Shown: positions 1 to 10,094 of the stretch, one piece after another
Layout of the letters: each line of letters begins with the position of its first letter
Position numbering within the stretch: the first letter of the stretch is position 1
Origin: an uncultured Williamsia sp.
GTDB lineage: Bacteria > Actinomycetota > Actinomycetes > Mycobacteriales > Mycobacteriaceae
DNA length: 64,000 nt
NCBI RefSeq assembly: GCF_947494875.1
Contig: NZ_CANLWM010000009.1
Location: 62,001 to 126,000, forward strand
Reading direction: 5' to 3'
Position numbers and translations under genes: made by a program
The notes under the pieces: model-generated
The model's database searches: none
What the model saw: the letters and a program-made list of their open reading frames with translations, nothing else
Told to the model about the DNA's origin: nothing

Positions 1-642
1 GTGGGTGCTGATGACGGAGTCGAGCACCGTGGTGTCGGAGGCGTAACACATCGTCGCGACGTGCATCAGCGGGTCGTCGGGCAGCAGACCGTCGGCCCGC
101 ATCCACACCCGGTTCTTCTCGATCCGCTCACCGGTCTCGCGTGCCTTCCACGTCGGGTCGTTGGCGAACCGGATGTCGACGGGGTGGATCGCGTCGACGA
201 ACGCCGCGATCCGGTCCTCGTAGCCCTTGAAGTGCTCACCGAGCGGCGGCAGGTCCTCCGGGTAGGGCACCTCGGGGATCTCGACCGCGTGCTCGAGTCC
301 CGACGCGTTGTCCTGGAAGGCCACCAGCATGGTGACGATCTCGGTGTCGCCCTGCATCGCGGTCACCTGGCGGTTGGCGAAACTGCGGGCGTCACGGGAG
401 CGGTGCACGTGGTACTCGAGCGGCTGCGACGTGTCACCGCCGCGGATGAAGTGGGCGTGCACGGCGTGCACGGGTGGCGAGCCCTTGGTGATGGTCCGAC
501 CGGCGGCGATCACGCCCTGCGCGAGGAGTTGGCCGCCGAACGTCCGTGGCGTCTTCTGCTCCGGGTGCCGCCCGACGAACACGTCGCCGCCGGCGTCGCT
601 CAGGTCGAACAGGTCGAGCAGCTTGTCGAGATCACTCTGCAT
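1..642 (-). CDS. tesB: Acyl-CoA thioesterase II (3' part beyond window edge)
   Basis: Reading the minus strand from an ATG at 642 gives an open frame that runs off the window, 214 codons visible. It begins MQSDLDKLLDLFDL and contains the TesB hot-dog motifs FGGQLLAQ and HAVHAHFIRGGD, followed by RSRDARSFANRQVTAMQ. TesB hydrolyses medium- and long-chain acyl-CoA to free acid and CoA in the cytosol. It lies 35 nt downstream of pyk on the same strand and may be co-transcribed with it. A GTG at 654 is an alternative in-frame start. The C-terminal half with the remaining catalytic residues lies outside the window. Confidence 0.88.
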   Translation of the reverse strand, partial: MQSDLDKLLDLFDLSDAGGDVFVGRHPEQKTPRTFGGQLLAQGVIAAGRTITKGSPPVHAVHAHFIRGGDTSQPLEYHVHRSRDARSFANRQVTAMQGDTEIVTMLVAFQDNASGLEHAVEIPEVPYPEDLPPLGEHFKGYEDRIAAFVDAIHPVDIRFANDPTWKARETGERIEKNRVWMRADGLLPDDPLMHVATMCYASDTTVLDSVISTH

Positions 643-677
643 CGTCAGGTCCACACGCCCGCCCCCCGGTCGGTCCG

Positions 678-2096
678 CTAGTGATCCTCTTCCCCGATCC
701 GGTGCACGTGGATCAGGTTGGTGGAGCCCACCGTACCGGGAGGGGCACCGGCGACGATGACCACCTGGTCGCCGGCGACGAGGCGACCGATCTGCAGGAG
801 CGACTGGTCGACCTGGCGGATCATCGCGTCCGTGCTCTCGACGGAGTCGACGAGGAACGTCTCGGTGCCCCAGCTGAGCGCGAGTTGGCTGCGCACCTCG
901 GGCAGCGGGGTGAAGGCCAACAGCGGCAGCCGGGTGTGCAGCCGCGCCAGTCGGCGGACGGTGTCCCCGGACTGCGTGAACGCGACGAGGGCCTTCGCGT
1001 CGAGCCGTTCCCCGATGTCACGTGCGGCGTAGGAGATGATGCCGCGCTTGGTGCGGGGGACGTGGCTGAGCGGCGGGACGTCGCGGGTGCCGTTCTCGAC
1101 GGCGTTGACGATGCGGGCCATCGTCCGCACGGTCTCCATCACGTACTTGCCGACCGACGTCTCGCCGGACAGCATCACCGCGTCGGCGCCGTCGAGGACG
1201 GCGTTGGCGACGTCGGACGCCTCGGCGCGGGTCGGTCGCGAGTTCTCGATCATCGACTCGAGCATCTGCGTCGCGACGATGACCGGCTTTGCGTTCTCCC
1301 GTGCCATCTGTATGGCCCGCTTCTGAACGAGCGGCACCTCCTCCAGCGGCAACTCGACGCCGAGGTCACCGCGGGCGACCATGACCGCGTCGAACGCCAG
1401 CACGACGGCCTCGAGGTTGTCGATCGCCTCGGGCTTCTCGAGCTTCGCGATCACCGGCACACGACGACCGACGCGGTCCATCACCTCGTGGACGAGTTCG
1501 ATGTCGGACGGCGACCGCACGAACGACAACGCGATGAGGTCCACGCCGAGGCGCAGCGCGAACTCGAGGTCGGCGATGTCCTTCTCCGACAGCGCGGGCA
1601 CCGAGACGTTCATGCCGGGCAGCGAGACGCCCTTGTTGTTGCTGACCGGACCGCCCTCGGTCACCCGGCACACCACGTCGTTGCCGTCGACGTCGGTGAC
1701 GGTCAGCCCGACCTTGCCGTCGTCGACGAGCAGTCGGTCGCCCGGCTGGGCGTCGGCGGCGAGTTCCTTGTAGGTCGTCGACACACGGTCGTGGGTGCCC
1801 TCGACGTCGTCGACGGTGATGCGGACCTGCTCGCCCGTGGCCCATTCGGTGCGGCCCTGCTCGAAGCGACCCAGGCGGATCTTCGGGCCCTGCAGGTCGG
1901 CCAGGACGCCGACTGCGCGACCCGTGGTGTCCGATGCGGCGCGGACACGTTCGTACATCGCCTGGTGGTCCTCGTGACTGCCGTGGCTGAAGTTCAGTCG
2001 CGCGACGTCCATCCCGCTCTCGACGAGATCTCGCACGCGTTCTGCGCTGTCGGTGGCGGGACCCAGCGTGCAGACGATCTTGGTGCGGCGATTCAC
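678..2096 (-). CDS. pyk: Pyruvate kinase
   Basis: This 472-residue protein converts phosphoenolpyruvate and ADP to pyruvate and ATP at the end of glycolysis. It opens with NRRTKIVCTLGPAT and RLNFSHGSHEDH, has the active-site block VIAKLEKPEAIDNLE near residue 220, and the MVARGDLGVELP segment that binds metal and substrate. Full length fits the usual 470-480 residues. The GTG at 2096 is preceded by TAGGCT seven bases upstream, the spacing of a leaderless transcript, and no Shine-Dalgarno sequence is evident. It therefore probably has its own promoter in the gap after lgt. Confidence 0.97.
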   Translation of the reverse strand: MNRRTKIVCTLGPATDSAERVRDLVESGMDVARLNFSHGSHEDHQAMYERVRAASDTTGRAVGVLADLQGPKIRLGRFEQGRTEWATGEQVRITVDDVEGTHDRVSTTYKELAADAQPGDRLLVDDGKVGLTVTDVDGNDVVCRVTEGGPVSNNKGVSLPGMNVSVPALSEKDIADLEFALRLGVDLIALSFVRSPSDIELVHEVMDRVGRRVPVIAKLEKPEAIDNLEAVVLAFDAVMVARGDLGVELPLEEVPLVQKRAIQMARENAKPVIVATQMLESMIENSRPTRAEASDVANAVLDGADAVMLSGETSVGKYVMETVRTMARIVNAVENGTRDVPPLSHVPRTKRGIISYAARDIGERLDAKALVAFTQSGDTVRRLARLHTRLPLLAFTPLPEVRSQLALSWGTETFLVDSVESTDAMIRQVDQSLLQIGRLVAGDQVVIVAGAPPGTVGSTNLIHVHRIGEEDH

Positions 2097-2103
2097 GGAC
2101 GTG

Positions 2104-2109
2104 AGCCTA
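2104..2109 (-). promoter_or_regulatory. Putative -10 box for leaderless pyk
   Basis: TAGGCT on the minus strand ends 7 nt before the pyk GTG. In mycobacteria and relatives a TANNNT box at this distance marks transcription starting at the first base of the start codon. No -35 element is obvious. Confidence 0.55.
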
Positions 2110-2213
2110 GTCCCCTGCCGGGGGTGTCACCACGACCGCGCCGAGCTGTCATCCGCCGTCCATCCGCTGGTGGCCCAACGGTGTTGCCCCGCCCGGGATG
2201 TCGTGCGAGGGGG

Positions 2214-3398
2214 TCAGCGCGCGGGGCGCGCCGTCGTGTCCGCGTCGCCCTCGGTGGTCTCCGGATCGGCGGTGTCGGACCGCGATGCGTCGGTCTCGGA
2301 GGTCGTGGTGTCCGCCTCCGACGTGTCGGTGTCCGTGTCCGACGTGCCCGCGTCCGACGTGTCCGGCTCGGCGGACTCGGGACCACCGGTGTCGGGCTCG
2401 CCGGCGTCGGGCCCGGCCGCCTTGTCCTCGGTCCCCGGCTCGGCCGCGTCGTCGGCCTCGGGGGTGTGGTGGGCGGTCTCGTCGTCGGATGACACGTCCC
2501 CCGCTCGCGGGTGTGCGCCGGCGCGGTAGACCTCGTCGGGCGTCTCACGGCCCTTCGGCGCGAACACGATGTAGGCCACGGCGCACAGGAACACGATCGC
2601 CGCGGTGAACACGTTGATCCGGATGCCGAACACGTGGGTGGCCGTGTCCTCCCGGAGCAGTTCGATGACGAACCGGCCGAGGCAGTACCCGGCGACGTAC
2701 CCGGCGAACAGGCGACCGTGACCGATGCGGAACCGGCGGTCGAGGACGACGAGGACGACCACGACGAGGACGTTCCACAGCAGCTCGTAGAGGAAGGTCG
2801 GTTGGACGACGTCCACGACGGTGCCGGTCGACCGGCCGTCGATGAGACCCGGCCCGACGTTGCCGTTCGCGTCGACGCGCTCGTAGATCTCCAACCCCCA
2901 CGGCAGTGAGGTGTGCGCGCCGTAGAGCTCCTGGTTGAAGTAGTTGCCGAGCCGCCCGATCGCCTGGGCGAGCAGGATCGGCGGGCCGATGGCGTCGCCG
3001 AACGCCGGGAGCGAGATACCTGCTCGACGGGTGCCGATCCAGGCGCCGACCGCACCGAGGAGCACCGCGCCCCAGATGCCGAGTCCGCCGTCCCAGATCT
3101 TCAGCGCGTCGATCGGCGTCTTGGGGCCGTCACCGAAGTAGGTGCGCCAGTCGGTCGCCAGGTGGTAGAGCCGTCCGCCGACGAGACCGAACGGCACCGC
3201 CCAGATGGCGACGTCGAGGACCTCGCCCTCGCCGCCACCGCGGGCGACCCAGCGGCGGTTGCCCCACCACACGGCCACGACGATGCCGACGATGATGCAC
3301 AGCGCGTACGCGCGCAGCGGGAAGTCCCCGAGGTACCAGACACCCTGGGGCGGACTCGGGATGTAGGCGAGCACGGTGGTGCTCGACGAGGGGGTCAC
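2214..3398 (-). CDS. lgt: Prolipoprotein diacylglyceryl transferase
   Basis: Lgt is an integral membrane enzyme that moves diacylglyceryl from phosphatidylglycerol onto the lipobox cysteine of prolipoproteins, the first step of lipoprotein maturation. The 394-residue product has several hydrophobic helices, the GGRLYHLATDW segment and the family signature GRLGNYFNQELYG around residues 145-160. After the last helix (about residue 280) there is a hydrophilic tail of roughly 110 residues, rich in D, E, T and S, well beyond the core of about 270 residues. The GTG start overlaps the trpA stop by four bases, so it is the last gene of the trp run. LspA, the next enzyme of the pathway, is encoded near 52.4 kb. 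Confidence 0.96.
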   Translation of the reverse strand: MTPSSSTTVLAYIPSPPQGVWYLGDFPLRAYALCIIVGIVVAVWWGNRRWVARGGGEGEVLDVAIWAVPFGLVGGRLYHLATDWRTYFGDGPKTPIDALKIWDGGLGIWGAVLLGAVGAWIGTRRAGISLPAFGDAIGPPILLAQAIGRLGNYFNQELYGAHTSLPWGLEIYERVDANGNVGPGLIDGRSTGTVVDVVQPTFLYELLWNVLVVVVLVVLDRRFRIGHGRLFAGYVAGYCLGRFVIELLREDTATHVFGIRINVFTAAIVFLCAVAYIVFAPKGRETPDEVYRAGAHPRAGDVSSDDETAHHTPEADDAAEPGTEDKAAGPDAGEPDTGGPESAEPDTSDAGTSDTDTDTSEADTTTSETDASRSDTADPETTEGDADTTARPAR

Positions 3399-4189
3399 CG
3401 GCGCACACCCGCGGCACGGACACCGTCGGCGAGTTCACCCACGATCGCCGCGAGCGCGGCGTCCCCGTCCTCGGCGGCGCTGACGAGTGCCGACCCGACG
3501 ATGACGCCGTCGGCGTACGCGGCGATCTCGGCGGCCTGCGCCCCGCTGCGCACACCGAGACCCACTCCGATCGGGATGTCGGAGTGCTGCCGGATGCGGG
3601 CGCACAGCTCGGGCGCGGCGTCGGAGACCGCGTCGCGGGCGCCGGTCACACCCATGGTGGAGGCGGCGTAGACGAACCCCGAGCTCGACTCGACGGTCAT
3701 GGCCAGACGCTCCTCGGTCGACGACGGGGCGACGAGGAAGATGCGGTCGAGACCGTGCGCGTCGGACGCGGTGACCCACGCGTCGGCCTCGTCGGGGATG
3801 AGGTTCGGGGTGATGATCCCCTGCCCGCCGGCCGCGGCCAGGTCGCGGGCGAACGCGTCGATGCCGTAGCGCAGCACCGGGTTCCAGTACGACATGACGA
3901 CCGGGGAACCACCGGCGTCGGCCACGACCTCCGCGGCGGCGAAGACGTCGCGGACGCGTGCGCCCGCGGCCAGCGCGGTGTTCGCGGCGGCCTGGATGGT
4001 GGGTCCGTCCATCACGGGGTCGGAGTACGGGATGCCGAGTTCGACGATGTCGCAACCGGATTCGACAAGCAATCGCAGCAGCTCGCGGGAGCGGGCGGGA
4101 TCGGGGAAACCGACCGGCAGGTACCCGATCAGCGCGGCGCGCCCCTCGGCGGAACAGCGTGCGAAGACGTCGGCGAGCCGATCGCTCAC
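3395..4189 (-). CDS. trpA: Tryptophan synthase alpha subunit
   Basis: TrpA cleaves indole-3-glycerol phosphate to indole and glyceraldehyde 3-phosphate and passes indole to TrpB through the alpha2-beta2 tunnel. The chosen GTG start ([12 protein letters not shown]) overlaps the trpB stop as GTGA and gives 264 residues, the usual length. The catalytic Glu and Asp lie in the block [20 protein letters not shown], and the phosphate-binding end [13 protein letters not shown] is present. Longer reading frames starting upstream would overlap trpB and are not supported. Confidence 0.97.
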   Translation of the reverse strand: MSDRLADVFARCSAEGRAALIGYLPVGFPDPARSRELLRLLVESGCDIVELGIPYSDPVMDGPTIQAAANTALAAGARVRDVFAAAEVVADAGGSPVVMSYWNPVLRYGIDAFARDLAAAGGQGIITPNLIPDEADAWVTASDAHGLDRIFLVAPSSTEERLAMTVESSSGFVYAASTMGVTGARDAVSDAAPELCARIRQHSDIPIGVGLGVRSGAQAAEIAAYADGVIVGSALVSAAEDGDAALAAIVGELADGVRAAGVRR

Positions 4190-5466
4190 GACGCGGCGTC
4201 CGGCGCGTCGAACAGTCCGAACCACCGGGCTGCGGTGTCGACGTCCTTGTCGCCGCGTCCGGAGAGGTTCACCAGCACCGCGGCGCCGTCGCCGAGTTCA
4301 CGTCCCAGCGTCAGCGCGCCGGCCACGGCGTGGGCCGATTCGATGGCGGGGATGATCCCCTCGGTCCGGCTCAGCAGCGACAACGCGTCCATGGCCTCGG
4401 TGTCGGTGACCGGGCGGTACTCGGCACGACCGGTCTCGAGGAGATGGGCGTGTTCCGGGCCCACGCCCGGGTAGTCCAGGCCGGCGGAGATCGAGTGGGA
4501 CTCGATCGTCTGGCCGTCGTCGTCCTGCAGCAGGAAGGAGTACGCGCCCTGGAACGCGCCCGGTGTCCCGCCGGAGAACGTCGCGGCGTGGCGTCCCGAG
4601 TCGACGCCGTCGCCGGCGGCCTCGAAGCCGACGAGCCGTACACCCTCATCTTCGATGAACGGGTGGAAGATGCCGATCGCGTTCGACCCGCCACCCACAC
4701 ACGCGGTCACCGCGTCGGGCAGGCGGCCCAGTGTCGACAACATCTGCGCGCGGGCCTCGAGCCCGACGATGCGCTGCAGGTCACGGACCATCAGCGGGAA
4801 CGGGTGCGGTCCTGCAGCGGTGCCGAAGCAGTAATAAGTGTTGTGCGCGTTGGTGACCCAGTCGCGCATCGCCTCGTTGATCGCGTCCTTGAGCGTGGCC
4901 GAGCCCGCCTCGACTGCGACGACCGTCGCCCCGAGCAGACGCATCCGGGCGACGTTGAGCGCCTGCCGTTCGGTGTCCACGCGACCCATGTAGACGATGC
5001 ACTCGAGACCGAACAGCGCGCAGGCGGTCGCCGTCGCGACGCCGTGCTGTCCGGCACCGGTCTCGGCGATGATGCGGGTCTTGCCCATCTGCCGCGCCAA
5101 CATGGCCTGACCGAGGACGTTGTTGATCTTGTGTGAGCCCGTGTGGTTGAGGTCCTCGCGCTTGAGGAAGATCCGGGCACCGCCGGCGTGCTCGCGCAGC
5201 CGCGCCGCCTCGAAGAGCGGCGACGGGCGACCGCTGTAATCCCGCTGCAGGCGGTCGAGTTCGGCGAGGAAGTCGTCGTCGACGCGGGCCTTCTCGTAGG
5301 CGGTGGTCACCTCGTCGATGACGGCCATGAGGGCCTCGGGCACGTGCCGGCCGCCGAAGGAGCCGAAGTAACCGCGAGCATCCGGGTCGGACGAGGTCCG
5401 TTCCGCCAGTCCCCTGCTCGCGGTGGGGAACTCGGTGTCGAAGGGAGACCGGTCGTGCGTGGTCAT
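4186..5466 (-). CDS. trpB: Tryptophan synthase beta subunit
   Basis: TrpB is the PLP enzyme that joins indole with serine to make tryptophan. From the ATG at 5466 ([13 protein letters not shown]) the protein is 426 residues. The PLP lysine is in [11 protein letters not shown], the glycine-rich phosphate loop is [12 protein letters not shown], and [14 protein letters not shown] is near the N-terminus, as in TrpB1 proteins. It starts 4 nt after the trpC stop and overlaps trpA by 4 nt, as expected for two subunits made in equal amounts. Confidence 0.97.
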   Translation of the reverse strand: MTTHDRSPFDTEFPTASRGLAERTSSDPDARGYFGSFGGRHVPEALMAVIDEVTTAYEKARVDDDFLAELDRLQRDYSGRPSPLFEAARLREHAGGARIFLKREDLNHTGSHKINNVLGQAMLARQMGKTRIIAETGAGQHGVATATACALFGLECIVYMGRVDTERQALNVARMRLLGATVVAVEAGSATLKDAINEAMRDWVTNAHNTYYCFGTAAGPHPFPLMVRDLQRIVGLEARAQMLSTLGRLPDAVTACVGGGSNAIGIFHPFIEDEGVRLVGFEAAGDGVDSGRHAATFSGGTPGAFQGAYSFLLQDDDGQTIESHSISAGLDYPGVGPEHAHLLETGRAEYRPVTDTEAMDALSLLSRTEGIIPAIESAHAVAGALTLGRELGDGAAVLVNLSGRGDKDVDTAARWFGLFDAPDAAS

Positions 5467-5470
5467 CGGA

Positions 5471-6289
5471 TCACCGCACCGGCTTCGGGCAGGACGGGTG
5501 GGTCCCGGCGGTGACGAGTTCGGCGACCGCGGCGCGCGGGTCCCCACGCGTCACCAGGGCCTCGCCGACGAGCACGGCGTCCGCACCCGCTCCGGCGTAG
5601 GCCAGCAGGTCGGCGGTGCCGTTGACGCCGCTCTCGGCGACCCGGATGGTCTCGGTCGGCAGGCCGGGGGCGATGCGCGCGAACACGTCGCGGTCGACCT
5701 CGAGGGTCTTCAGGTTGCGCGCGTTCACCCCGACCACGGTCGCGCCGGCGGACAGTGCGCGGTCGGCCTCGGCCTCGGTGTGGACCTCGACGAGAGCCGT
5801 CATGCCGAGGGACTCCACGCGGTCGAGCAGGGAGGCGAGCACGTTCTGTTCGAGCGCGGCCACGATGAGGAGGACCACGTCCGCGCCGTGGGCGCGGGCC
5901 TCGTGGATCTGGTACGGCCCGATGATGAAGTCCTTCCGCAACACCGGGATGTCGACGGCGGCACGCACGGCGTCGAGGTCCGCGAGGGATCCGCCGAACC
6001 TGCGCTCCTCGGTGAGCACGCTGATGATCCGTGCGCCGCCGGACTCGTAGGCACGGGCGAGCTCGGCGGGATCGGGGATGTCGGCGAGCGCGCCCTTGGA
6101 CGGACTGGAGCGCTTGCACTCGGCGATCACCGCGATACCCGGCTCGCGCAGTGCGGCGATCGCGTCGACGGGGTCGGCCGCCTTGGCCGCAGCCGCCTTC
6201 ACGGCCGCGAAGTCGAGAGCGGCCTCCCGCGCCGCGACATCGGCGCGGACGCCGTCGATGATCGAGTCGAGGACGGTCGGCGAAGTCAT
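5471..6289 (-). CDS. trpC: Indole-3-glycerol phosphate synthase
   Basis: TrpC performs the ring closure that makes indole-3-glycerol phosphate, the substrate of TrpA. The 272-residue product starts at the ATG preceded by AGAAGGGGG ([14 protein letters not shown]) and carries the signature [13 protein letters not shown], then [13 protein letters not shown] and [12 protein letters not shown]. It stands alone, not fused to TrpF. About 130 nt separate it from the membrane-protein gene upstream; that gap holds a hairpin and a possible promoter, so trpCBA may also be expressed independently of the his-trpE transcript. Confidence 0.96.
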   Translation of the reverse strand: MTSPTVLDSIIDGVRADVAAREAALDFAAVKAAAAKAADPVDAIAALREPGIAVIAECKRSSPSKGALADIPDPAELARAYESGGARIISVLTEERRFGGSLADLDAVRAAVDIPVLRKDFIIGPYQIHEARAHGADVVLLIVAALEQNVLASLLDRVESLGMTALVEVHTEAEADRALSAGATVVGVNARNLKTLEVDRDVFARIAPGLPTETIRVAESGVNGTADLLAYAGAGADAVLVGEALVTRGDPRAAVAELVTAGTHPSCPKPVR

Positions 6290-6360
6290 CGCGGCCCCCT
6301 TCTGAGCGTCTCGAGATCGATCTGCGAACACCGCCGCGGTGCGACCTGTGATGTCGGTCA

Positions 6361-6366
6361 AGGGTA
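6361..6366 (-). promoter_or_regulatory. Possible internal -10 box before trpC
   Basis: TACCCT on the minus strand lies about 70 nt upstream of the trpC start, in the only sizeable gap of the his-trp run and just downstream of a small hairpin. It matches the TANNNT consensus used elsewhere in the window. No clear -35 element, so the call is weak. Confidence 0.35.
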
Positions 6367-6369
6367 GCC

Positions 6370-6388
6370 GGGCGGCGGGGACCCGCCC
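6370..6388 (-). terminator. Intraoperonic hairpin between the trp-associated membrane gene and trpC
   Basis: GGGCGG and CCGCCC form a short GC stem around a 7-nt loop. There is no U-tract after it. It could reduce read-through from trpE, or be chance in such GC-rich DNA. Confidence 0.3.
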
Positions 6389-6419
6389 GTCACGGGGTCG
6401 GTCCGGCACGCGTGAGCGG

Positions 6420-7187
6420 TCAGCGACCCGTCCCGTCGGAGGGGTGTTCGTCGTCCGGTCGCCCGTCCGGGGCGGTGGGCCTGGTCGCGGCGGGATCGGT
6501 CGGGTCGGCGCCGGTGTCCAGCGCGTCCCACAGCATGCGTTCGGTGACCTGCTCGGACGCGTCGCCGGATGCGCCGGCCGATGTCGTCGCCGCGTCGGAC
6601 GGCGCCGCGCGCTCGCGCGCGGCGCGTTCGGCGAAGACGGTCTCCTCGAGTTCGGCGCGCCGGGCCGCAGGCGAGCGGTAGCGAGACGACATCGACGTGG
6701 CGCCGCGGGCCACCCGGAGCAGCACCGTCGCGGCCGACACCGCGAGCACCGCGCCGAGGACCACCACCACGGCCACCCACGGCCGCGTGTCGACCGAGGC
6801 GACCTGGTAGCGGCCGGCCAGGTCGATGGATCGCGCGGCGTACGCCCCGGGGTCGTCCCCCGTGAGCAGTGAGATGACCGGCAGCAGGGACACGATCCCG
6901 ATGACCGCGACGACCAGCGCCGTCAGCCGCAGCGCCCATCCCTTGAGGGCGACCGTGGCGGCGACCGCCGCCACCAGCACGATCGCGACCGGCGTGAGCC
7001 ACGGACTCCAGTCGGAGCCGTGGACGGTGAAGTCGCGCGCCGGGCTGAGACCGTCCTGCGCGGTGAGGGTCGCCCAGGGCAGACGCGACGCGCCCCACAG
7101 AGCGGCGGCCGAGAGCACCAGCAGGATCGCGGCGGTCCGGACGTTGCGTCGGCGGATGAGGGCGGCGTCGGCCGCGGCGTCGGTCAT
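6420..7187 (-). CDS. Trp-operon-associated membrane protein (TIGR02234-type)
   Basis: This is a 255-residue membrane protein found between trpE and trpC in mycobacteria and their relatives; its function is not established. It has a short cytosolic N-terminus and about four hydrophobic helices ([77 protein letters not shown]). A charged, low-complexity tail of some 90 residues follows. The ATG at 7187 overlaps the trpE stop as ATGA, which fixes the start and implies coupled translation. Its place in the operon suggests a link to tryptophan supply, but nothing in the sequence shows a transport or catalytic site. Confidence 0.85.
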   Translation of the reverse strand: MTDAAADAALIRRRNVRTAAILLVLSAAALWGASRLPWATLTAQDGLSPARDFTVHGSDWSPWLTPVAIVLVAAVAATVALKGWALRLTALVVAVIGIVSLLPVISLLTGDDPGAYAARSIDLAGRYQVASVDTRPWVAVVVVLGAVLAVSAATVLLRVARGATSMSSRYRSPAARRAELEETVFAERAARERAAPSDAATTSAGASGDASEQVTERMLWDALDTGADPTDPAATRPTAPDGRPDDEHPSDGTGR

Positions 7188-8740
7188 GGGTGGACTCCTG
7201 CTGTTCCCGAGGCCACGGCCGGGGTCATCGTCTCTGCCGCGGCGATGGCGGTGAGGACGGTCCGGGCCTTGTTGCGGGCCTCGTTGTACTCGTAGTCGGC
7301 GTCGCTGTCGGCGACGACACCACCGCCGGCCTGCACGTAGGCGGTGTCCCCGGACATGACCGCGGTGCGGATCGCGATGGCGGTGTCGGCGTCGCCGGCG
7401 AAGTCGAGGTAGCCGACAACACCGCCGTAGAGGCCGCGTCGGGTGAGCTCGTGTTCGTCGATGAGCTCCATCGCCCGCACCTTCGGCGCGCCGGTGAGGG
7501 TGCCGGCCGGGAAGCACGCGGCGACCGCGTCGAGCGCGGTGGCGTCGCCCCGCAGGCGGCCGGTCACCGTCGACACCAGGTGCATCACGTGGCTGTACCG
7601 CTCGATGTGGCGGTAGTCGTGCACGGTGACACTGCCCGGCTCGCACACGCGACCGAGGTCGTTGCGGCCGAGGTCGACGAGCATGAGGTGCTCGGCGTTC
7701 TCCTTCTCGTCGGCGAGGAGATCCTTGGCGAGGAGGTGGTCCTCGTCCTCGGTGGCGCCGCGCCAGCGCGTCCCCGCGATCGGGTGGGTGGTGGCGGTCC
7801 CCTGCGACACGGTGACGAGCGCCTCCGGCGACGACCCGACGATCGTGAACGGGTCACGACCGACCCCGGGCATCCGCAGCAGGTACATGTACGGGCTCGG
7901 GTTCGACGACCGCAGCACCCGGTAGACGTCCATGGGGTCGGCGTCGGTGGTCATCTCGAACCGCATCGACGGCACCACCTGGAACGCCTCACCGGCCTCG
8001 ATCTCCCCGACGAGCGAGGTGACGACGGTCGCGTACTCGTCGCGGCTGCGCTGGGCGCGGTACTCCGGGTCCGGTCGGTGGTAGGTGGAGACCGTGGACG
8101 GCGCCGGGGACGCGAGTGCGGCGGTCATGCGATCGAGTCGCGCGACGGCGTCGTCGTAGGCCTCGTCGACGCGGGCGTCGGTGCCGTCCCAGTTGATCGC
8201 GTTGGCGATGAGGGTGATGGACCCCTCGTGGTGGTCGACGGCGGCGAGATCGGCCGCGAGCAGCATGAGCATCTCGGGCAGGTGCAGGTCGTCGACGCAG
8301 GTGTCGGGCAGACGCTCGAGGCGGCGAACCGCGTCGTACGCGAGATACCCGACGAACCCGCCGGTGAGCGGCGGCATCCCGGGGAGGCGGTCGGTGGCGA
8401 GAAGCCGCAGCGACTCCGCGAGCGCCACGAGCGGATCCCCGTCGCGGGGTGCGCCGTCGGGCACGGATCCCCACCAGTGCGCCTCGCCGTCGACGACGGT
8501 CAGCGCAGCCGGCGCGCCGGCACCGATGAACGACCAGCGCGACCACGATCGCCCGTTCTCCGCCGACTCGAGCAGGAACGTGCCGGGCCGGTCGCCGGCG
8601 AGCTTCCGGTACGCCGACAGCGGCGTCTCGGAGTCGGCGACGACCTTGCGGGTCACCGGCACGACGCGGTGATCGCGCGCGAGGTCGACGAACTGCTCGC
8701 GCGTGGTCGTGGAGCGGTCGGCGCTGTCGTCGGTCCTCAC
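7184..8740 (-). CDS. trpE: Anthranilate synthase component I
   Basis: TrpE, with the glutaminase TrpG, makes anthranilate from chorismate and is the feedback-inhibited entry to tryptophan synthesis. The GTG at 8740 ([11 protein letters not shown]) gives 518 residues. The tryptophan-binding N-terminal motif LLESAE is present around residue 55, and the chorismate-binding domain shows [13 protein letters not shown] and [10 protein letters not shown] with the C-terminal [16 protein letters not shown] block. It follows the tautomerase gene after 5 nt. trpG and trpD are not in the window. Confidence 0.96.
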   Translation of the reverse strand: MRTDDSADRSTTTREQFVDLARDHRVVPVTRKVVADSETPLSAYRKLAGDRPGTFLLESAENGRSWSRWSFIGAGAPAALTVVDGEAHWWGSVPDGAPRDGDPLVALAESLRLLATDRLPGMPPLTGGFVGYLAYDAVRRLERLPDTCVDDLHLPEMLMLLAADLAAVDHHEGSITLIANAINWDGTDARVDEAYDDAVARLDRMTAALASPAPSTVSTYHRPDPEYRAQRSRDEYATVVTSLVGEIEAGEAFQVVPSMRFEMTTDADPMDVYRVLRSSNPSPYMYLLRMPGVGRDPFTIVGSSPEALVTVSQGTATTHPIAGTRWRGATEDEDHLLAKDLLADEKENAEHLMLVDLGRNDLGRVCEPGSVTVHDYRHIERYSHVMHLVSTVTGRLRGDATALDAVAACFPAGTLTGAPKVRAMELIDEHELTRRGLYGGVVGYLDFAGDADTAIAIRTAVMSGDTAYVQAGGGVVADSDADYEYNEARNKARTVLTAIAAAETMTPAVASGTAGVHP

Positions 8741-8745
8741 GACGC

Positions 8746-8928
8746 CTAGTGTCCCAGCGGCTCGCCGCCGACGCCCCAGTGGGACCGCGGCACCTCGGTG
8801 ATCGTGACCCACACCGAGTCGGGGTTCTTGCCGGTGGCCTTGGCGTACGCGTCGGTGACCGCGGCGATCGTCTCCCGCTTCACGCGGTCGCTCAGGCCCG
8901 GCGTCTGACTGATCTGGATCAACGGCAT
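8746..8928 (-). CDS. 4-oxalocrotonate tautomerase family protein
   Basis: The 60-residue product begins [19 protein letters not shown], the typical length and fold of 4-OT subunits, in which Pro-2 becomes the catalytic amino-terminal base after methionine removal. A conserved arginine pair sits in SDRVKRE. Members normally assemble as hexamers and tautomerise enol/keto acids. A GAGGAG ribosome site precedes the ATG. It lies between hisI (10 nt away) and trpE (5 nt away), so it is co-expressed with amino-acid synthesis, but no role there is known and the substrate cannot be read from sequence. Confidence 0.88.
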   Translation of the reverse strand: MPLIQISQTPGLSDRVKRETIAAVTDAYAKATGKNPDSVWVTITEVPRSHWGVGGEPLGH

Positions 8929-8938
8929 CGGGGACTCC

Positions 8939-9295
8939 TCATCCGGTCGGGGTCGTCAGCGGCAGGGAGCGACTGACGTCGAAACAGCTGTGGGTGCCGG
9001 TGTGACAGGCGGGCCCGATCTGGGAGACGGTGAGCAGCACCGCGTCGCCGTCGCAGTCGAGACGGACGTCGTGCACCCGTTGGGTGTGCCCGCTCGTCTC
9101 CCCCTTGACCCAGTACTCGCCACGCGAGCGCGACCAGTACGTCGCCCGCCCGGTGCGCAGGGTGCGGTCGAGGGCCTCGGCGTCCATCCACGCGAGCATC
9201 AGCACCTCACCGGTGCCCTGCTCCTGCGCGATCGCGGCGATCAGGCCGTCGTCGGACAGGCTGAGCCGCTCGGCGATCTCGGCCGGCAGTGCCAT
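8939..9295 (-). CDS. hisI: Phosphoribosyl-AMP cyclohydrolase
   Basis: HisI opens the purine ring of phosphoribosyl-AMP, the third step of histidine synthesis. The 118-residue product has [19 protein letters not shown] and the metal-binding residues in DCDGD and the CHTGTHSCF segment, matching the stand-alone cyclohydrolase family without a HisE domain. The ATG is preceded by a strong GGAGGA site. hisE and hisG are not in the window. It follows hisF by 25 nt. Confidence 0.96.
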   Translation of the reverse strand: MALPAEIAERLSLSDDGLIAAIAQEQGTGEVLMLAWMDAEALDRTLRTGRATYWSRSRGEYWVKGETSGHTQRVHDVRLDCDGDAVLLTVSQIGPACHTGTHSCFDVSRSLPLTTPTG

Positions 9296-9320
9296 CGGTT
9301 CCTCCTCCACGAGTGTCCGC

Positions 9321-10094
9321 TCAGCGGACGGTGATCCCGTCGCGGCGCATCGCGTCCTTGACCTCGCCGATGCGCAGTTCACCGAAGTGGAACACCGACG
9401 CGGCGAGGACGGCGTCGGCTCCCTCGCGGACGGCCGGCGCGAAGTCCTCGACCTTCCCGGCGCCGCCGCTGGCGATCACCGGTACACCGACGGCCGCGCG
9501 CACCGCAGCGATCATCGGCAGGTCGAACCCGTTCTTGGTGCCGTCGGCGTCCATCGAGTTCAGGAGGATCTCCCCCACCCCGAGGTCCTGGCCGCGACGA
9601 GCCCACTCGACGGCGTCGATGCCCGTGCCGCGGCGGCCGCCGTGGGTGGTGACCTCCCAGCCCGACGGGGTCGGCGCCGAGCCCTCCGGCACGGTGCGTG
9701 CGTCGACCGACAGCACGATGCACTGCGACCCGAAGTGGCGGCTCATCTCCCCGAGCACCTCCGGCCGCGCGATGGCCGCGGTGTTCACCCCCACCTTGTC
9801 CGCACCCGCGCGCAGCAGCTGGTCGACGTCGGCCACCGTGCGCACGCCGCCACCGACGGTCAGCGGGATGAACACCTGGTCGGCGGTGCGGGCGACGACG
9901 TCGAGCATCGTCGACCGGCCAGAGCTCGACGCGGTCACGTCGAGGAACGTCAGTTCGTCGGCACCGGCGGCGTCGTATGCGGCGGCGAGTTCGACGGGGT
10001 CGCCCGCATCGCGCAGGTCGACGAAGTTCACGCCCTTCACCACGCGACCGGCGTCGACGTCCAGACACGGGATCACCCGTACGGCGACGGTCAT
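9321..10094 (-). CDS. hisF: Imidazole glycerol phosphate synthase cyclase subunit
   Basis: HisF receives ammonia from HisH and makes imidazole glycerol phosphate and AICAR. The 257-residue TIM barrel begins [20 protein letters not shown] with the first catalytic Asp in CLDVD, and the second in the [13 protein letters not shown] segment. Phosphate-binding loops include [13 protein letters not shown]. The ATG overlaps the end of the monophosphatase gene as ATGA. Confidence 0.97.
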   Translation of the reverse strand: MTVAVRVIPCLDVDAGRVVKGVNFVDLRDAGDPVELAAAYDAAGADELTFLDVTASSSGRSTMLDVVARTADQVFIPLTVGGGVRTVADVDQLLRAGADKVGVNTAAIARPEVLGEMSRHFGSQCIVLSVDARTVPEGSAPTPSGWEVTTHGGRRGTGIDAVEWARRGQDLGVGEILLNSMDADGTKNGFDLPMIAAVRAAVGVPVIASGGAGKVEDFAPAVREGADAVLAASVFHFGELRIGEVKDAMRRDGITVR

